Below are positions 25,829 to 35,744 of a stretch of DNA of 51,184 nt, piece by piece; the stretch's first letter is position 1, and the number at the start of each line of letters is the position of its first letter. The notes beneath the pieces were generated by a model, which saw only the letters and a list, made by a program, of their open reading frames with translations, made no database searches and was not told the origin of the DNA. Both the position numbers and the translations under genes were made by a program. Origin of the DNA: Polynucleobacter sp. (GTDB taxonomy: Bacteria; Pseudomonadota; Gammaproteobacteria; Burkholderiales; Burkholderiaceae); the NCBI GenBank assembly GCA_023254115.1, contig JALQYK010000062.1:1-51184 (forward strand), read 5' to 3'.

Positions 25829-26815
25829 TTAAGTGAGATGTGTGAAGGAGTCAAAGTTATGAATAATCTTTTCTACTTGAATGCATAAACGATTATCTTT
25901 TTGACCATAAGTGCACTCAATGATTGGTAAACCTTCTACTTTTAAATTAATGATGTGTGGAAGCTCGGCATACAAAACATCCCCAACTTTTAACTCTAAG
26001 ACTTTTTTTAGGGTGCTTGGGATGTGGCAAAGCTCAGCAACAGGCGTGATTTCTGCGTCCGACATTTGCATTTTTAATGACTCATACCAAACTGACTTAA
26101 CTTCAGAGCTAATGGCATGTGAGTCACTGGAAATGATTTCTCTTGCAGGTTCTAACATAGAGTTTGGTAAACAGAAGCTGATGCGTCCACTGATGTTGCC
26201 AACTTCAACAACAAATGTTGTCACTGTTGTTAAATCAGTTTGCGGCGCGATGTTGGCGAAAGTGGGGTTCATCTCAGTTCGCACAAACACGGGATCAATG
26301 GAATAGTAAGGTTCCCAAGCACTTTGATAATTTAATAGGAGTAGATTGAGAATTCGTTGAATTGTTCTTAATTCTGTTGGGGTAAATTCTCTTGCAATTC
26401 CACCCATTTCAAATCGACCATCACCACCAAAAAAGCTATCAATGAATAAGAATGAAATATCAGGATCAAAGACGCAAAGTCCTAGGCCATTTAAAGGTTT
26501 AAATTGAACTAAATTTAAACAAGAAGGATTAATGACGGATTGTAGGAATTCACCGTATTCAATGACACGGATTGTTCCTGTTGAAATATTTGCTGATCTC
26601 TTTAAGAAGTTATAAAGAGTGATCCTTGCTAAGCGTGTAAAGCTGTCATTGATCATCTCGAGTGTTGGCAGCTTTTGTGCCATATACCTCTGTTTGAGAG
26701 GATCGTACTTAACTACATCAGCCTCATTAAATTGTAATGGTGCCTCTACCTTTGAACTTGAAAGTCCAGTCAGTAGGGTGTCCATTTCATTTTGAGAGAG
26801 AGATTCTTCAGCCAT
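25829..26815 (-). CDS. fliM: flagellar motor switch protein FliM
   Basis: FliM is the C-ring protein that binds CheY-P and sets rotation sense. The 328 residues begin with the CheY-binding-type segment LSQNEMDTLL, followed by the CheC-like middle domain with IEYGEFLQSV and GGDGRFE, and a C-terminal SpoA domain. An intact N-terminal CheY-binding peptide suggests that CheY is encoded elsewhere in the genome, since no chemotaxis gene lies in this window. It is 2 bases from fliL. Confidence 0.97.
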   Translation of the reverse strand: MAEESLSQNEMDTLLTGLSSSKVEAPLQFNEADVVKYDPLKQRYMAQKLPTLEMINDSFTRLARITLYNFLKRSANISTGTIRVIEYGEFLQSVINPSCLNLVQFKPLNGLGLCVFDPDISFLFIDSFFGGDGRFEMGGIAREFTPTELRTIQRILNLLLLNYQSAWEPYYSIDPVFVRTEMNPTFANIAPQTDLTTVTTFVVEVGNISGRISFCLPNSMLEPAREIISSDSHAISSEVKSVWYESLKMQMSDAEITPVAELCHIPSTLKKVLELKVGDVLYAELPHIINLKVEGLPIIECTYGQKDNRLCIQVEKIIHNFDSFTHLT

Positions 26816-26817
26816 GA

Positions 26818-27294
26818 TTATTGAATGATGAAACTCGTCAATGACACATCAAGAATCTCGATCGGTTCTAACTTGTCTGTAAAAGGCTTTTCCGTGATTG
26901 TTTTAAGCTCTTCTAGCAATGCCAGTTTACCTTCTGAGGTAATAACATCCTCTGGCTTTTTACTGGCCAAGATGATTAATGCCCTTGTACGTACTTGAGG
27001 CATATAAAGTTTAATCAGTGCTGAGTCTTCCCCATTTTTCAATTGAAGACTGATAGTCAGTTGAAGATATTGACGACTATCTTTTAAATTAACCGTTAAT
27101 GTATCAATTGGCATATAAACTGGAATAGCCTCGAGAGCATTGGCCTTTGCCTTTGCTTTCTCATCAACTTCAGGTTCACCTTTTAGAAAAAACCAGGCAC
27201 CACCTCCGGCCAAAGCTAACACGACTACTGCAGCAATGATAATGAGAGGCAGTTTTGATTTTTTTTGCCCTTCTTCTACTTTTTCTTCAGCCAT
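26818..27294 (-). CDS. fliL: flagellar basal body-associated protein FliL
   Basis: FliL surrounds the stator and stabilises its engagement. The 158-residue protein has a short Lys/Glu-rich cytoplasmic tail, one membrane helix (LPLIIIAAVVVLALAGGGAW) and a periplasmic stomatin-like domain with YLQLTISLQLKNGED and the C-terminal VSLTSFIIQ. It heads the fliLMNOPQR part of the operon, 26 bases after fliK. Confidence 0.96.
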   Translation of the reverse strand: MAEEKVEEGQKKSKLPLIIIAAVVVLALAGGGAWFFLKGEPEVDEKAKAKANALEAIPVYMPIDTLTVNLKDSRQYLQLTISLQLKNGEDSALIKLYMPQVRTRALIILASKKPEDVITSEGKLALLEELKTITEKPFTDKLEPIEILDVSLTSFIIQ

Positions 27295-27320
27295 GTCTTA
27301 AACCTTCATTATTTTGTTTG

Positions 27321-28691
27321 TTAAACGTATGTATTAATTAAGCCTTGACCCTGAATGGCTGCTGATTCAACCTGATTGCTGATGGCCTCAATGTTCTTAA
27401 TTTGAGTTTCAGTTTTGGCATTTTCTCTATTTTGGCTATAACTTCTTGAGTTAATATCAGCTTGTCCTAGCTGTAATCCACTGCTTTCTAGCATCTTGCC
27501 TAAAGATGGAATCGCATCCTGAATGGCTTGACGAACTTCTGAGCTAGAAACAATGAATTGAACATTGGTTTTATTTTGGTCGGTTTGAATGTTTATCTCA
27601 AGCGGGCCAAGGTTTGGAGGGTTGACCGTGATATTTGCATTCTGTAAAGAATTGGCCACCATCCAAGTGATGCGCTGATTTAAGGCTGGACCCCAATCTG
27701 GACTTGAAACAGGGGCTTTTAATTCAGGTAAATTGACTGAGTCAATTTCTGTAGATCTAAGATTGGTACCGATGTTGTTAATGCTGATATCTTGGTTTGT
27801 TGCATCTAACGCCAAATCAGAGGTAAGCACTCGCTGAGAAATTGCTGCAGCAGTGATTGAATTATTCAGTTTTAAGGAATTATTAGCCTTTAATTCTGTC
27901 AATTGATTTTCTAGATCAAGAAGATTTGAAGCTAATAAATTGTCATTGTTGTTGACTGTTCTGCTGTCTACATTATTTCTAGCATTTTGTAGGATTGCAT
28001 TTCTCAAGTCATTTTCTGACATGACTTCTGAGCCCATAGCTTCAGGAGAGAATCCAGTGGTATTTGTGGTGCTTGTTTGGCTAAGAGTGTTTTGAATGCT
28101 GCTATTCAAGGCTTTGGCATCTGCAATGATTTTTTGCTCAGACAAACTTAAGGCGCTCTCTTGAATATCGGATTTAGGCATCACCTCTTTATTGATGGCA
28201 GAATCAAACCCTGTTGAGCCCAATATTGAATTTTTAGCAATTGCGGTATTTAAAGAGTCTGTTATTGGGTTTTTTTCAATACCTCGAGCTTCTGACACAG
28301 ATTTCATTCCATTAACTTGTGTTTCTGAATCAGAGCTGGTTAAGCGGTCGATGACTTTTGCGGCAAGGTTAATACCACTTATCAGTGATGGAGCCACAGC
28401 CATGCCAGCCATTGCTTCAACTATCTCAGAATTATCAACCTTTTTCTCTTCAGATTCGTTCGCAGCTTTGCTGATTAACTTAGCATCTTGAGATTGAGTT
28501 TCATTAGACTCAGTGCCTTTTGATTCAGATGTCTGAATTGTTGAGGCTTGTTGGTTAAGCTTTTCGGTTTGAGCTGTCAATTGTTGGTCAAAAGTCATGC
28601 CAGAGTTTGACTGTTGGCCATTATTGTCAATCTGATTTAAATCAAACTGCGGACTGCTTGCAATTGTGCTGAGTATGCTTGGAAGATTCAC
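27321..28691 (-). CDS. fliK: flagellar hook-length control protein FliK
   Basis: FliK measures hook length and triggers the FlhB switch. The 456-residue protein has a long Ser/Asn/Gln-rich, low-complexity N-terminal ruler region and a conserved C-terminal Flg_hook domain at about 340-425 (NPPNLGPLEINIQTDQNKTN, VQFIVSSSEVRQAIQDAIPS, LGKMLESSGLQLGQ). It lies between fliJ and fliL in the classic order. A second FliK-like protein is encoded at 34734-35729. Confidence 0.93.
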   Translation of the reverse strand: MNLPSILSTIASSPQFDLNQIDNNGQQSNSGMTFDQQLTAQTEKLNQQASTIQTSESKGTESNETQSQDAKLISKAANESEEKKVDNSEIVEAMAGMAVAPSLISGINLAAKVIDRLTSSDSETQVNGMKSVSEARGIEKNPITDSLNTAIAKNSILGSTGFDSAINKEVMPKSDIQESALSLSEQKIIADAKALNSSIQNTLSQTSTTNTTGFSPEAMGSEVMSENDLRNAILQNARNNVDSRTVNNNDNLLASNLLDLENQLTELKANNSLKLNNSITAAAISQRVLTSDLALDATNQDISINNIGTNLRSTEIDSVNLPELKAPVSSPDWGPALNQRITWMVANSLQNANITVNPPNLGPLEINIQTDQNKTNVQFIVSSSEVRQAIQDAIPSLGKMLESSGLQLGQADINSRSYSQNRENAKTETQIKNIEAISNQVESAAIQGQGLINTYV

Positions 28692-28692
28692 T

Positions 28693-29124
28693 TTAAAACC
28701 CTTTTCTCATAACAGAAAGTTCATCAGAGTTTGCTTGCTCTCTTTGATTTGCTCGAGCCGTTGCTAACTTGATTTGTTTTTTCTGTAATATTTCGTATAT
28801 AAGTCGTTTTTTTTCAATTTCTCTGAAGTCAGCTTGTCTTTGAGTCACGGCATCTTTTGCAAACTGGATGAAGGCTGACTGTTGCACTGCAATTTTTTCA
28901 ATATTGCTTATAAATTGACGAGTATTTCGATATTCCGAAATACTGATGCCACTCAATGCTTTCTGACTAAGATTGTCTTCATATTGATTGGCAAATTGAT
29001 ACAAAGTGTTTGATTTCTCTTTGCTTGACTGCTCATTTTTTAAAGCGCTGGCCAAAGCAATAGACGCCGCTTTTGCTTTCTGATCGGCTAAGTCAATAAG
29101 AAGTTGAATGACACTTGGGTTCAT
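28693..29124 (-). CDS. fliJ: flagellar export chaperone-escort protein FliJ
   Basis: FliJ is the central stalk of the FliI ATPase ring and cycles export chaperones. The 143 residues are almost wholly helical coiled coil, rich in Gln, Lys and Ala (YQFANQYEDNLSQKALSGIS, then KRLIYEILQKKQIKLATARA). Conservation is low, so the call relies on coiled-coil type, size and location between fliI and fliK. Confidence 0.92.
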   Translation of the reverse strand: MNPSVIQLLIDLADQKAKAASIALASALKNEQSSKEKSNTLYQFANQYEDNLSQKALSGISISEYRNTRQFISNIEKIAVQQSAFIQFAKDAVTQRQADFREIEKKRLIYEILQKKQIKLATARANQREQANSDELSVMRKGF

Positions 29125-29157
29125 GGTGCCATTATGTTAGAAACCACCGCTTTTTAA

Positions 29158-30561
29158 TCAAGCGAATAGAGCAGAAAGTTCCCTTAAACTCTCCTCAATA
29201 CCGTGTTTTTCATCAATTCCTTGCTGAAGAAATTGCTCAATGGCAGGGTATTTTTCGATGGCCAAATCTAAAATCGGGTCGTTTCCAGCAACATAAGCAC
29301 CAACGTTGATTAAATCGCGATTTCTTTGGTATTTTGAAATCAAAGCCTTTAATTGACGAGCCTCTTTTTGATGCTCAGCGGTGCTAATGGTGGTCATGCT
29401 TCGGCTGATTGATTGTTCAATATCAATAGCAGGGTAGTGTCCTGAATCTGCTAATTGCCGATTTAGGATGATGTGCCCATCTAAAATTGCTTTTGCCGAG
29501 TCTGCTACTGGGTCTTGTGACTCTTCGCCCTCGGTCAGAATGGTATAAAAAGCCGTGATTGAGCCACTACCACTTTCACCATTACCCGCACGTTCAATTA
29601 AAGACGGTATTTTTGCAAATACTGAGGGCGGATAACCCTTGGTAGCTGGTGGCTCGCCAATGGCCAGGCCGATTTCCCGGGCTGCCATGGCATAACGAGT
29701 CAATGAATCCATGATCAAAAGAACATTTTTCCCTTGATCTCGGAAGTATTCCGCGATGGCAGTTGCATAAAATGCTCCTTGCAAACGCATAATCGCCGAA
29801 TTATCAGCTGGTGCGGCCACGATCACGGATCTAGCCAAACCCTCTTCACCTAATATGTCATCAACAAATTCTTTTACTTCTCGACCTCGTTCACCAATTA
29901 GTGCAACTACTGTGATATCCGCACTTGTATAGCGCGTCATCATACCAATCAGAATACTTTTACCAACCCCTGACCCAGCAATTAAACCCATTCGTTGGCC
30001 CCGGCCAACCGGTAATCCAGCGTTAATAGCGCGTATCCCGGTGTCTAATTTTTCAATAATGGGCGATCGACGCAATGGGTTGATTGGCGGTACATATAAG
30101 GGGGCAGAAGGGTAGCTTTGAATAGCTGGCCCAGCATCCAGAGCTTTTCCAGCGGCATCAATCACCCTTCCAAGAAGCTGAAAACCTACTGGAAGAGATC
30201 TTCCAGATGAGGGTGTGCTTTGCTCCTGCTGCGTTTCATGATCAAAAGAAAGTGGTCTTGGAATGCTATCGGAAGGGATGACATAGGCTCCAGGTTTTAC
30301 GCCTTCAACATTTCCTAGTGGCATCAAAAATAAACGGTCACCATCAAATCCCACGACCTCAGCATCCACACGTGAATCATTCGGAAGAGGCACATAACAA
30401 GGACTTCCAACAGGCAACCTTAATCCAACCGCTTCCATGACCAAGCCTGCAACACGAATCACTTTTCCTTGGGCTTGTAATACTTGAGCATCACTGATGC
30501 GCTCATGACATGATTTAACAAAATCACTAAGCTCTAAGTTTTCTGAGTTTTGATCAAGCAT
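29158..30561 (-). CDS. fliI: flagellar type III export ATPase FliI
   Basis: FliI is the F1-beta-like ATPase that helps unfold and deliver export substrates. In the 467-residue protein the Walker A motif GSGVGKS lies at 196-202, with [13 protein letters not shown] and the Walker B strand [14 protein letters not shown]. The C-terminal region contains [20 protein letters not shown] and [15 protein letters not shown], typical of FliI/YscN. It follows fliH after 2 bases. Confidence 0.98.
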   Translation of the reverse strand: MLDQNSENLELSDFVKSCHERISDAQVLQAQGKVIRVAGLVMEAVGLRLPVGSPCYVPLPNDSRVDAEVVGFDGDRLFLMPLGNVEGVKPGAYVIPSDSIPRPLSFDHETQQEQSTPSSGRSLPVGFQLLGRVIDAAGKALDAGPAIQSYPSAPLYVPPINPLRRSPIIEKLDTGIRAINAGLPVGRGQRMGLIAGSGVGKSILIGMMTRYTSADITVVALIGERGREVKEFVDDILGEEGLARSVIVAAPADNSAIMRLQGAFYATAIAEYFRDQGKNVLLIMDSLTRYAMAAREIGLAIGEPPATKGYPPSVFAKIPSLIERAGNGESGSGSITAFYTILTEGEESQDPVADSAKAILDGHIILNRQLADSGHYPAIDIEQSISRSMTTISTAEHQKEARQLKALISKYQRNRDLINVGAYVAGNDPILDLAIEKYPAIEQFLQQGIDEKHGIEESLRELSALFA

Positions 30562-30563
30562 GC

Positions 30564-31217
30564 TCAGATTTTATTTTCAGCGGGTTTTTTACCCATGGCG
30601 ATAGCTAGCTTTTGCCATTTTGAATCAATAGAGGCATCTATGCGGTTGCTTCCAGTCTCAATTAAGCAATCTCCTCTTGCAATTTGATCGTTTGACTGAA
30701 TGATCCATCCAGCTTGTTTTAATGCGGGCCCTTGAAATTCTTCAACAAGTAATGCATCTTTGGGATGAAGTGTGATTTTTGCGGGTAACTGGAGGACGGG
30801 TATCAGTTGTAGCGCATGATGAATGACATCATTGATCATTTCTGGCTGAGCCTCTAAAGCTTTACTGACTAGGGCGCGGCCTGCATTGAGCGTTAAGTCA
30901 ACTAATTCTTTTGACATTTCTTCACGAACGTATTGAATCTGTTGAGATAACTTGGCTTGCATGGCAACCAGGAAAGCTATTCTTTCATTGATTTCATTTT
31001 TTGCTTCCTCTAGGCCTTGCGCAAAACCTTCTTCGCGACCTTGAGCAAAGCCTTCAGCCTTGCCTTCTTTTCTTCCTTCAGCAAACTCAGCTTGCCGACC
31101 ATCAATGATTTCTTGGGCTAGCTTTGCAATCGATGGATCGGGATGTCTGAAGCGGTCTTCATTGAGTGAGACAAGCTCCCATCTTTCGTACGCAGTCTCT
31201 ATTTTTTGTTCGGACAT
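30564..31217 (-). CDS. fliH: flagellar export ATPase regulator FliH
   Basis: FliH forms the peripheral stalk that tethers FliI to the C ring. The 217 residues include a run of GxxxG-type repeats at about 45-75 ([20 protein letters not shown]), a well known FliH feature, then a helical and V-ATPase-E-like C-terminal domain ([35 protein letters not shown]). It overlaps fliG by one base. Confidence 0.95.
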   Translation of the reverse strand: MSEQKIETAYERWELVSLNEDRFRHPDPSIAKLAQEIIDGRQAEFAEGRKEGKAEGFAQGREEGFAQGLEEAKNEINERIAFLVAMQAKLSQQIQYVREEMSKELVDLTLNAGRALVSKALEAQPEMINDVIHHALQLIPVLQLPAKITLHPKDALLVEEFQGPALKQAGWIIQSNDQIARGDCLIETGSNRIDASIDSKWQKLAIAMGKKPAENKI

Positions 31218-32212
31218 TAAATGAACTCTTCTTCATCACCTTCAGACATGACAGAAATAGTTCCTGCGCCTAACAAGCCTGTAACAACCGCAAGAATTTC
31301 TCTTTGTTGTTTTTCAACTTCTGATAATTTGACTGGGCCTTTTGCTTCAAGATCTTCGCGTAGAAGATCGCCAGCACGACGTGACATATTGTTAAGAAAC
31401 TTGTCGCGCAGTGCATCTGAAACACCTTTAAGAGCAGTGACCAAGCCTTCCGATGAAATTTGTTGAAGAACAATTTCCATATCACGATCACGAATTTTGA
31501 TGATGTCATCAAAGATGAACATTTCATCTTTGATTTGCTGCGAAAGCTCTTCATCAATGCCCGCAACATATTCCATCACATTGTCACTGACCTCTGTTCC
31601 CAAGAAGTTAAGAATCTCAGCAGCAGGGCGAACACCACCCAAGCCTCTTTGAGAGTCATCCTTCAGCAACAATTTAGACAAAGAAATATTCACTTCTGTC
31701 AGCGCTTCAGGGGGAATACCATCTAAAGTGGCAATTCTTGAAATGACTTCGTTTCGAATTTCAACGGGTAATTCAGTCAGAATTTCTCCAGCTTTTTGTC
31801 GTGTCAAGAAAACCAATATGGTTGAAATGATTTGAGGATGTTCGTTGACAATCAGCTGTGCTGCCTGCTTAGGCGGCATATTTTTAAGTACATCAAGTCC
31901 GGAAGAATAATCTTGTTTATTTAAGATTCTGCCTAGTACAAGACCAGCATCCTCTTCACCAAGAGTTTTCTCTAAAATGTCTTTTAAGAACTCATCATTA
32001 TTAACACCCAATGCAGATTGAGATTTAACGTCTACGCTGAAATCTCTTAGAACTTTTCGCAAATAAGCGTCATTAACACCCTTTAGCTCAGAGATGGCTC
32101 GACTGATGCGCTGCAATTCATCTGCGGTGAGATTCTTAAGAACATCTGCAGCTTTCTCTTCGCCAAGAGCAAGTATCAATACAGCAGATTTTTTTAAGCC
32201 CTCAACGCTCAT
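31217..32212 (-). CDS. fliG: flagellar motor switch protein FliG
   Basis: FliG couples the MS ring to the stator and generates torque. The 331-residue, armadillo-type protein has EHPQIISTILVFLTRQKAGE in the middle domain and the C-terminal torque helix with charged residues (IFDDIIKIRDRDMEIVLQQI, then MSRRAGDLLREDLEAKGPVK). The charged residues that face MotA are present. The start overlaps the fliF stop by 4 bases. Confidence 0.98.
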   Translation of the reverse strand: MSVEGLKKSAVLILALGEEKAADVLKNLTADELQRISRAISELKGVNDAYLRKVLRDFSVDVKSQSALGVNNDEFLKDILEKTLGEEDAGLVLGRILNKQDYSSGLDVLKNMPPKQAAQLIVNEHPQIISTILVFLTRQKAGEILTELPVEIRNEVISRIATLDGIPPEALTEVNISLSKLLLKDDSQRGLGGVRPAAEILNFLGTEVSDNVMEYVAGIDEELSQQIKDEMFIFDDIIKIRDRDMEIVLQQISSEGLVTALKGVSDALRDKFLNNMSRRAGDLLREDLEAKGPVKLSEVEKQQREILAVVTGLLGAGTISVMSEGDEEEFI

Positions 32213-33903
32213 TCGTTAATCCAATCTTTCACTACTGCAGCCACAGCTTTAGGATTTTGAGCGCCAAATTTTTGAACCGCTTTTAGGTCGCTACCAGAGT
32301 TACGGCCAAGCCCAGAGAGATCAGAGGCAATTTTCTTGGCTTCCGCATCAAGTTCCTCATCAACTTCCTCTTCCTCTTCTTCTTCAGCATTGCCAGCGGC
32401 ACCTGTACCGCCAGCCCCATTTGCGAAACCACCTGCACCTGCACCTGCTGCACCAAATGCAAAGCCACCGCCAACAGATGCATTACTCATGCGTGCCATG
32501 AGTGGTTTAAGCACTTTGGTATAAAGTAAGAGCAATACAATGGCGGTTGCAAGGTATTGAAGAACAGTTTTGGCTGTTGCTAAATTCGCATAAGGTTTCC
32601 AAAATGGATCGACTGGAATGTCTACCTTTTCAGCTTGCTTAAATTCGCTGTTGGTCAGATTGATGGTGTCGCCACGGTCTTGGCTGAATCCAACGGCCTC
32701 TTTGATGAGTGCAGTGACTTGCGCTTTTTCATCATCAGTTAATGGTTTCTGGGTAGTTTTACCTTCAGCATCGACAGATGATTTTAAATTCACCACAACT
32801 GCTACCGCTAGGCGTTTGATACCGCCAACAGGCTCTTTGGTGTAGCTGACAACCTTGTCCACTTCATAGTTGACAATATTTTCTCTTTTCGCATTGGTTG
32901 CTGCACCAGCTGGGGCTGCATTAGCATCCTTACCAGCGCCAGCTTGATTACTTGCTGCCCCTGGAATTCCACCTTTTACCGGATCTGAGCTGGTTGATTC
33001 ATTGCTCTTTTGACTGCGAATGGTATTTTTTTCTGGATTGCTATTGGGGCTATATGTTTCGGTTGCTTTTTCTACGGTAGCAAAATTAACCTCGGCTGAT
33101 ACCTGCGCTTTAACGTTCCCTTCACCCAGTAGAGGTGTCAGAATTGCTTCGATGCGTCTGTTGAGATTGTCTTGAATATCTCTGACATACTTTAATTGTG
33201 ACGGATCTAGTTTATTAGGATCGTTGCTATCACTGGTTTTGCCAGATAGTAAGGAGCCATTTTGATCAACGACCGTCACATTTTTGGCAGGTAATTCAGG
33301 AATACTGCTCGATACCAAATGAACAATTGCGTTGACTTGCCCCATATCGAGAGTTCTTCCCGACTGAAGATTGATCATTACTGAAGCAGTAGGGTACTGT
33401 TTTTCTCGAACAAAAACAGATGGTTTAGGGATTGCTAAATGAACGCGGCTGGATGCTACAGATCCAATCGAGTTAATGGTTCTTGCCAATTCACCTTCTT
33501 GAGCTCTTTGATAATTAACTTGCTCAATGAACTGAGAGGTCCCCATTTTTTGGTTTTCCATCAGCTCAAAACCAATGTTTCCCCCTCTTGGCAAACCTTG
33601 TGCGGCTAGTTTCAAGCGAGCGTCATAAACCTGTCCGGATGGCACCAATATGGTGCCGCCATCTTCTGAAAACTTATAAGGAACTGCCATTTGAGCAAGT
33701 GCTGCGACGATAGCGCCACCATCTCGGTCAGAATAATTGGACAAAAGAACTCTGTAATCAGAAGTTTTCATGCTCCACATAAAAATAGCGGCCATGATTC
33801 CAACTGCTAAAGCAATGCCTGCCCCCAAGGCAATATTCAGGCCAAAACTACTCTGAATAAAGTTGCTAAATCCACTGCGTTGTTGATTCTCTTGATCTGG
33901 CAT
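32209..33903 (-). CDS. fliF: flagellar MS-ring protein FliF
   Basis: FliF forms the MS ring, the first structure of the basal body. The 564-residue protein has membrane helices near 22-45 and 435-455. The periplasmic ring-building motifs include RDGGAIVAALAQMAVPYKFS and ARTINSIGSVASSRVHLAIP. The C-terminal FliG-binding tail ends VAAVVKDWINE. Between helix 2 and this tail lies a low-complexity linker with Gly/Ala-rich repeats followed by seven consecutive Glu residues and more acid (bases about 32335-32485). It is first in the fliF-fliR run, divergent from fliE. Confidence 0.97.
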   Translation of the reverse strand: MPDQENQQRSGFSNFIQSSFGLNIALGAGIALAVGIMAAIFMWSMKTSDYRVLLSNYSDRDGGAIVAALAQMAVPYKFSEDGGTILVPSGQVYDARLKLAAQGLPRGGNIGFELMENQKMGTSQFIEQVNYQRAQEGELARTINSIGSVASSRVHLAIPKPSVFVREKQYPTASVMINLQSGRTLDMGQVNAIVHLVSSSIPELPAKNVTVVDQNGSLLSGKTSDSNDPNKLDPSQLKYVRDIQDNLNRRIEAILTPLLGEGNVKAQVSAEVNFATVEKATETYSPNSNPEKNTIRSQKSNESTSSDPVKGGIPGAASNQAGAGKDANAAPAGAATNAKRENIVNYEVDKVVSYTKEPVGGIKRLAVAVVVNLKSSVDAEGKTTQKPLTDDEKAQVTALIKEAVGFSQDRGDTINLTNSEFKQAEKVDIPVDPFWKPYANLATAKTVLQYLATAIVLLLLYTKVLKPLMARMSNASVGGGFAFGAAGAGAGGFANGAGGTGAAGNAEEEEEEEVDEELDAEAKKIASDLSGLGRNSGSDLKAVQKFGAQNPKAVAAVVKDWINE

Positions 33904-33987
33904 CGTTTATTTAATTTAGGGTGAAAAAATGTTACAAATTGACACATAACATTCTCCTACTTGCTAGTCCAGCTATAAGCTTAAATA

Positions 33988-34007
33988 GGGGTGAAAAACC
34001 CCCTTTT
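33988..34007 (+). other. short hairpin in the fliF-fliE intergenic region
   Basis: GGGGT (33988-33992) pairs with ACCCC (33998-34002) around a 5-base loop, followed by CTTTT. It resembles a small rho-independent terminator on the plus strand, but no plus-strand gene precedes it. It may instead shape the leader of fliE or fliF. Confidence 0.35.
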
Positions 34008-34082
34008 ATCAGAGGGTTGACTCAGTTTTGACTTGATATAGTCATCAAATCTTATAAAGGTAATAAAAGGTCTCCATTTATT

Positions 34083-34430
34083 ATGACTTCACCAGTTGGA
34101 AGCTCTCAAATAGAGTCGATTTTGAGCCAGATACGTAACAGTTCTGCTGTTGTAAAGCCACCTGTGGCTAAAACCATGGATGTTGCTAACCCTGCATCAA
34201 CAACAAAAATCGATTTTGCTTCTGCTTTACGTGCTCAATTGGACCAACTTAACAGTCTTGAGCAGAATTCGGTGAATTTGGGCCAACGTTTTGCCCTTGG
34301 TGACACCAAAGTTAATCTGTCGGATGTCATGATCGCCTCTCAAAAAGCCAGTGTTGCGATACAAACCAGTGTTCAGGTGCGTAATAAGGTGGTTGCGGCC
34401 TACCAAAGCATCATGAACATGCAGATTTAA
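34083..34430 (+). CDS. fliE: MS ring-rod adapter protein FliE
   Basis: FliE joins the MS ring to the rod and opens export. The 115-residue protein has the family's variable start and the conserved C-terminal region FALGDTKVNLSDVMIASQKA, SVAIQTSVQVRNKVVAAYQS, IMNMQI. It stands alone on the plus strand, divergent from fliF, and its stop lies 5 bases from the convergent FlhB-tail gene. An AAAGGT ribosome-type stretch lies well upstream, and the ATG is preceded by an AT-rich stretch. Confidence 0.96.
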   Translation: MTSPVGSSQIESILSQIRNSSAVVKPPVAKTMDVANPASTTKIDFASALRAQLDQLNSLEQNSVNLGQRFALGDTKVNLSDVMIASQKASVAIQTSVQVRNKVVAAYQSIMNMQI

Positions 34431-34435
34431 GCTGG

Positions 34436-34741
34436 TCAAGACTCATCTTTTTTTGGCTCAACTTTTTTAGCAGGTACCATGGCTGCGTCAATCTGATAAA
34501 GCCATGCCAATAGTTCTGCCACCACCTTGTACAAACTAGGTGGAATCTCTTTATCTAAATCAATACCCATCAATAAAGCCACCAGCTCTTTTGATTCATG
34601 CACGTAAATGTCGTTGGCTTTTGCTAGCTCAATGATCTGCTCTGCAATTAAGCCTTTTCCTGCTGCAACAACCACAGGTGCTCTGCTACCAGCTTCATAG
34701 GCAATTGCAACAGCCGTGCGGAGATCTTTTGGTTTATTCAT
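34436..34741 (-). CDS. FlhB C-terminal-domain homologue (FlhX-type)
   Basis: The 101-residue product (from Met at 34741) corresponds to the FlhB/YscU cytoplasmic tail after the cleavage site: RTAVAIAYEAGSRAPVVVAA, GKGLIAEQIIELAKANDIYV and IPPSLYKVVAELLAWLYQID. No membrane helices and no NPTH motif are present. Such stand-alone tails are known in several flagellar clusters and can partly replace the cleaved FlhB domain. The Met at 34741 overlaps the upstream FliK-like gene by 8 bases (coupled translation). Starting at 34771 would add ten residues. Its role in export switching is inferred. Confidence 0.85.
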   Translation of the reverse strand: MNKPKDLRTAVAIAYEAGSRAPVVVAAGKGLIAEQIIELAKANDIYVHESKELVALLMGIDLDKEIPPSLYKVVAELLAWLYQIDAAMVPAKKVEPKKDES

Positions 34742-35729
34742 CTTTTTGAATAATGATGCTGCTGACATCATGACCTAAGGCGCTAAGGGTGTTGATCAAC
34801 ACTTGTTGAGAATCTTGTAAACGAGCGACTCCGGAATCTTTACCAATCAGTAACTTCACTTGTGTTTGATTACCAACCATGATCACTGAAGCCTTTACAT
34901 CACCTAAATGAGGTAAGTGAAACTGCATTCTGGTTTGCCATACTTTTTCGGCAGGTTCATTTGATTTATTTGGTGTTCTGGGGGTGTCATCTTTGATTTG
35001 CCAGGTAAAGTGCTGCCCTGGCCAAAGCTCTCCCTGCCAAGTAAAACTTCGTTTTTCTAAAGCATTTAATTGTTGCGGTATGACTGAGTTATTCGTACCA
35101 CCCATGCCATCTTCTTGTGTATCAGTAAAAATGACTGCACGCATCAAACTTTGTTGATTTTGTGGTTCTTGCTTGATTTGATCGGTTGTTCTTTGCCCGA
35201 TCAACCAATCTTTTAAATGGGACTCATAAAAAGTACCGCTCATCTCAACAGCTTTTGATAACTGAGGAGGTAAGTCATCAACGCTTTCTGGGTGTGATAA
35301 AGAGGACTTAAGAAGAGGCCTTGCACCTTTGATGGGGGTGCTGTCATTAGGTATCTGACCCATTAATTGACCTAAAGAACTGAACTTTTGCTCCGGATTT
35401 GGTAGGCGACCACTGACACCAAAACTTAAATTAGGACTTTTGCCAAGTAAAGTTAACTCAAGAGACTCGCCAACCTCTAGGCCAGCAGGTAGCTGCATCT
35501 GAACAGTTGCCGAGTTTTTACCAGTTTCTTTGGATGTTAGTTGAACAACTGCCGTGCCATCAGGCTGAAAGCTCACAATTTGTGCTTTGAAATTTTTGCC
35601 AACCGCTATTTGATCAAGGCGGATAGCAGAGTCAATTCGGGGATCACCGGCTACAGCGCTTGAGCGCGAAATCTCAGTTGCTGAGATAGCCGTTTTATTT
35701 GCCAAAAGATTATTTGGCAGAATAGCCAT
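34734..35729 (-). CDS. second FliK-like hook-length control protein
   Basis: This 331-residue protein shows the FliK-type architecture. The N-terminal half has a small beta-rich module (GKNFKAQIVSFQPDGTAVVQ, LPAGLEVGESLELTLLGKSP) and a Pro/Gln-rich linker. A C-terminal Flg_hook-like domain covers about 245-325 (MQFHLPHLGDVKASVIMVGN, then LQDSQQVLINTLSALGHDVS). It sits directly upstream of the FlhB-tail gene, a pairing that suggests the two act together at the export switch. The canonical fliK is at 27321-28691. It is less conserved than that gene, so the exact role is inferred. Confidence 0.75.
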   Translation of the reverse strand: MAILPNNLLANKTAISATEISRSSAVAGDPRIDSAIRLDQIAVGKNFKAQIVSFQPDGTAVVQLTSKETGKNSATVQMQLPAGLEVGESLELTLLGKSPNLSFGVSGRLPNPEQKFSSLGQLMGQIPNDSTPIKGARPLLKSSLSHPESVDDLPPQLSKAVEMSGTFYESHLKDWLIGQRTTDQIKQEPQNQQSLMRAVIFTDTQEDGMGGTNNSVIPQQLNALEKRSFTWQGELWPGQHFTWQIKDDTPRTPNKSNEPAEKVWQTRMQFHLPHLGDVKASVIMVGNQTQVKLLIGKDSGVARLQDSQQVLINTLSALGHDVSSIIIQKDE

Positions 35730-35744
35730 AAGAAAAACCTTAAG

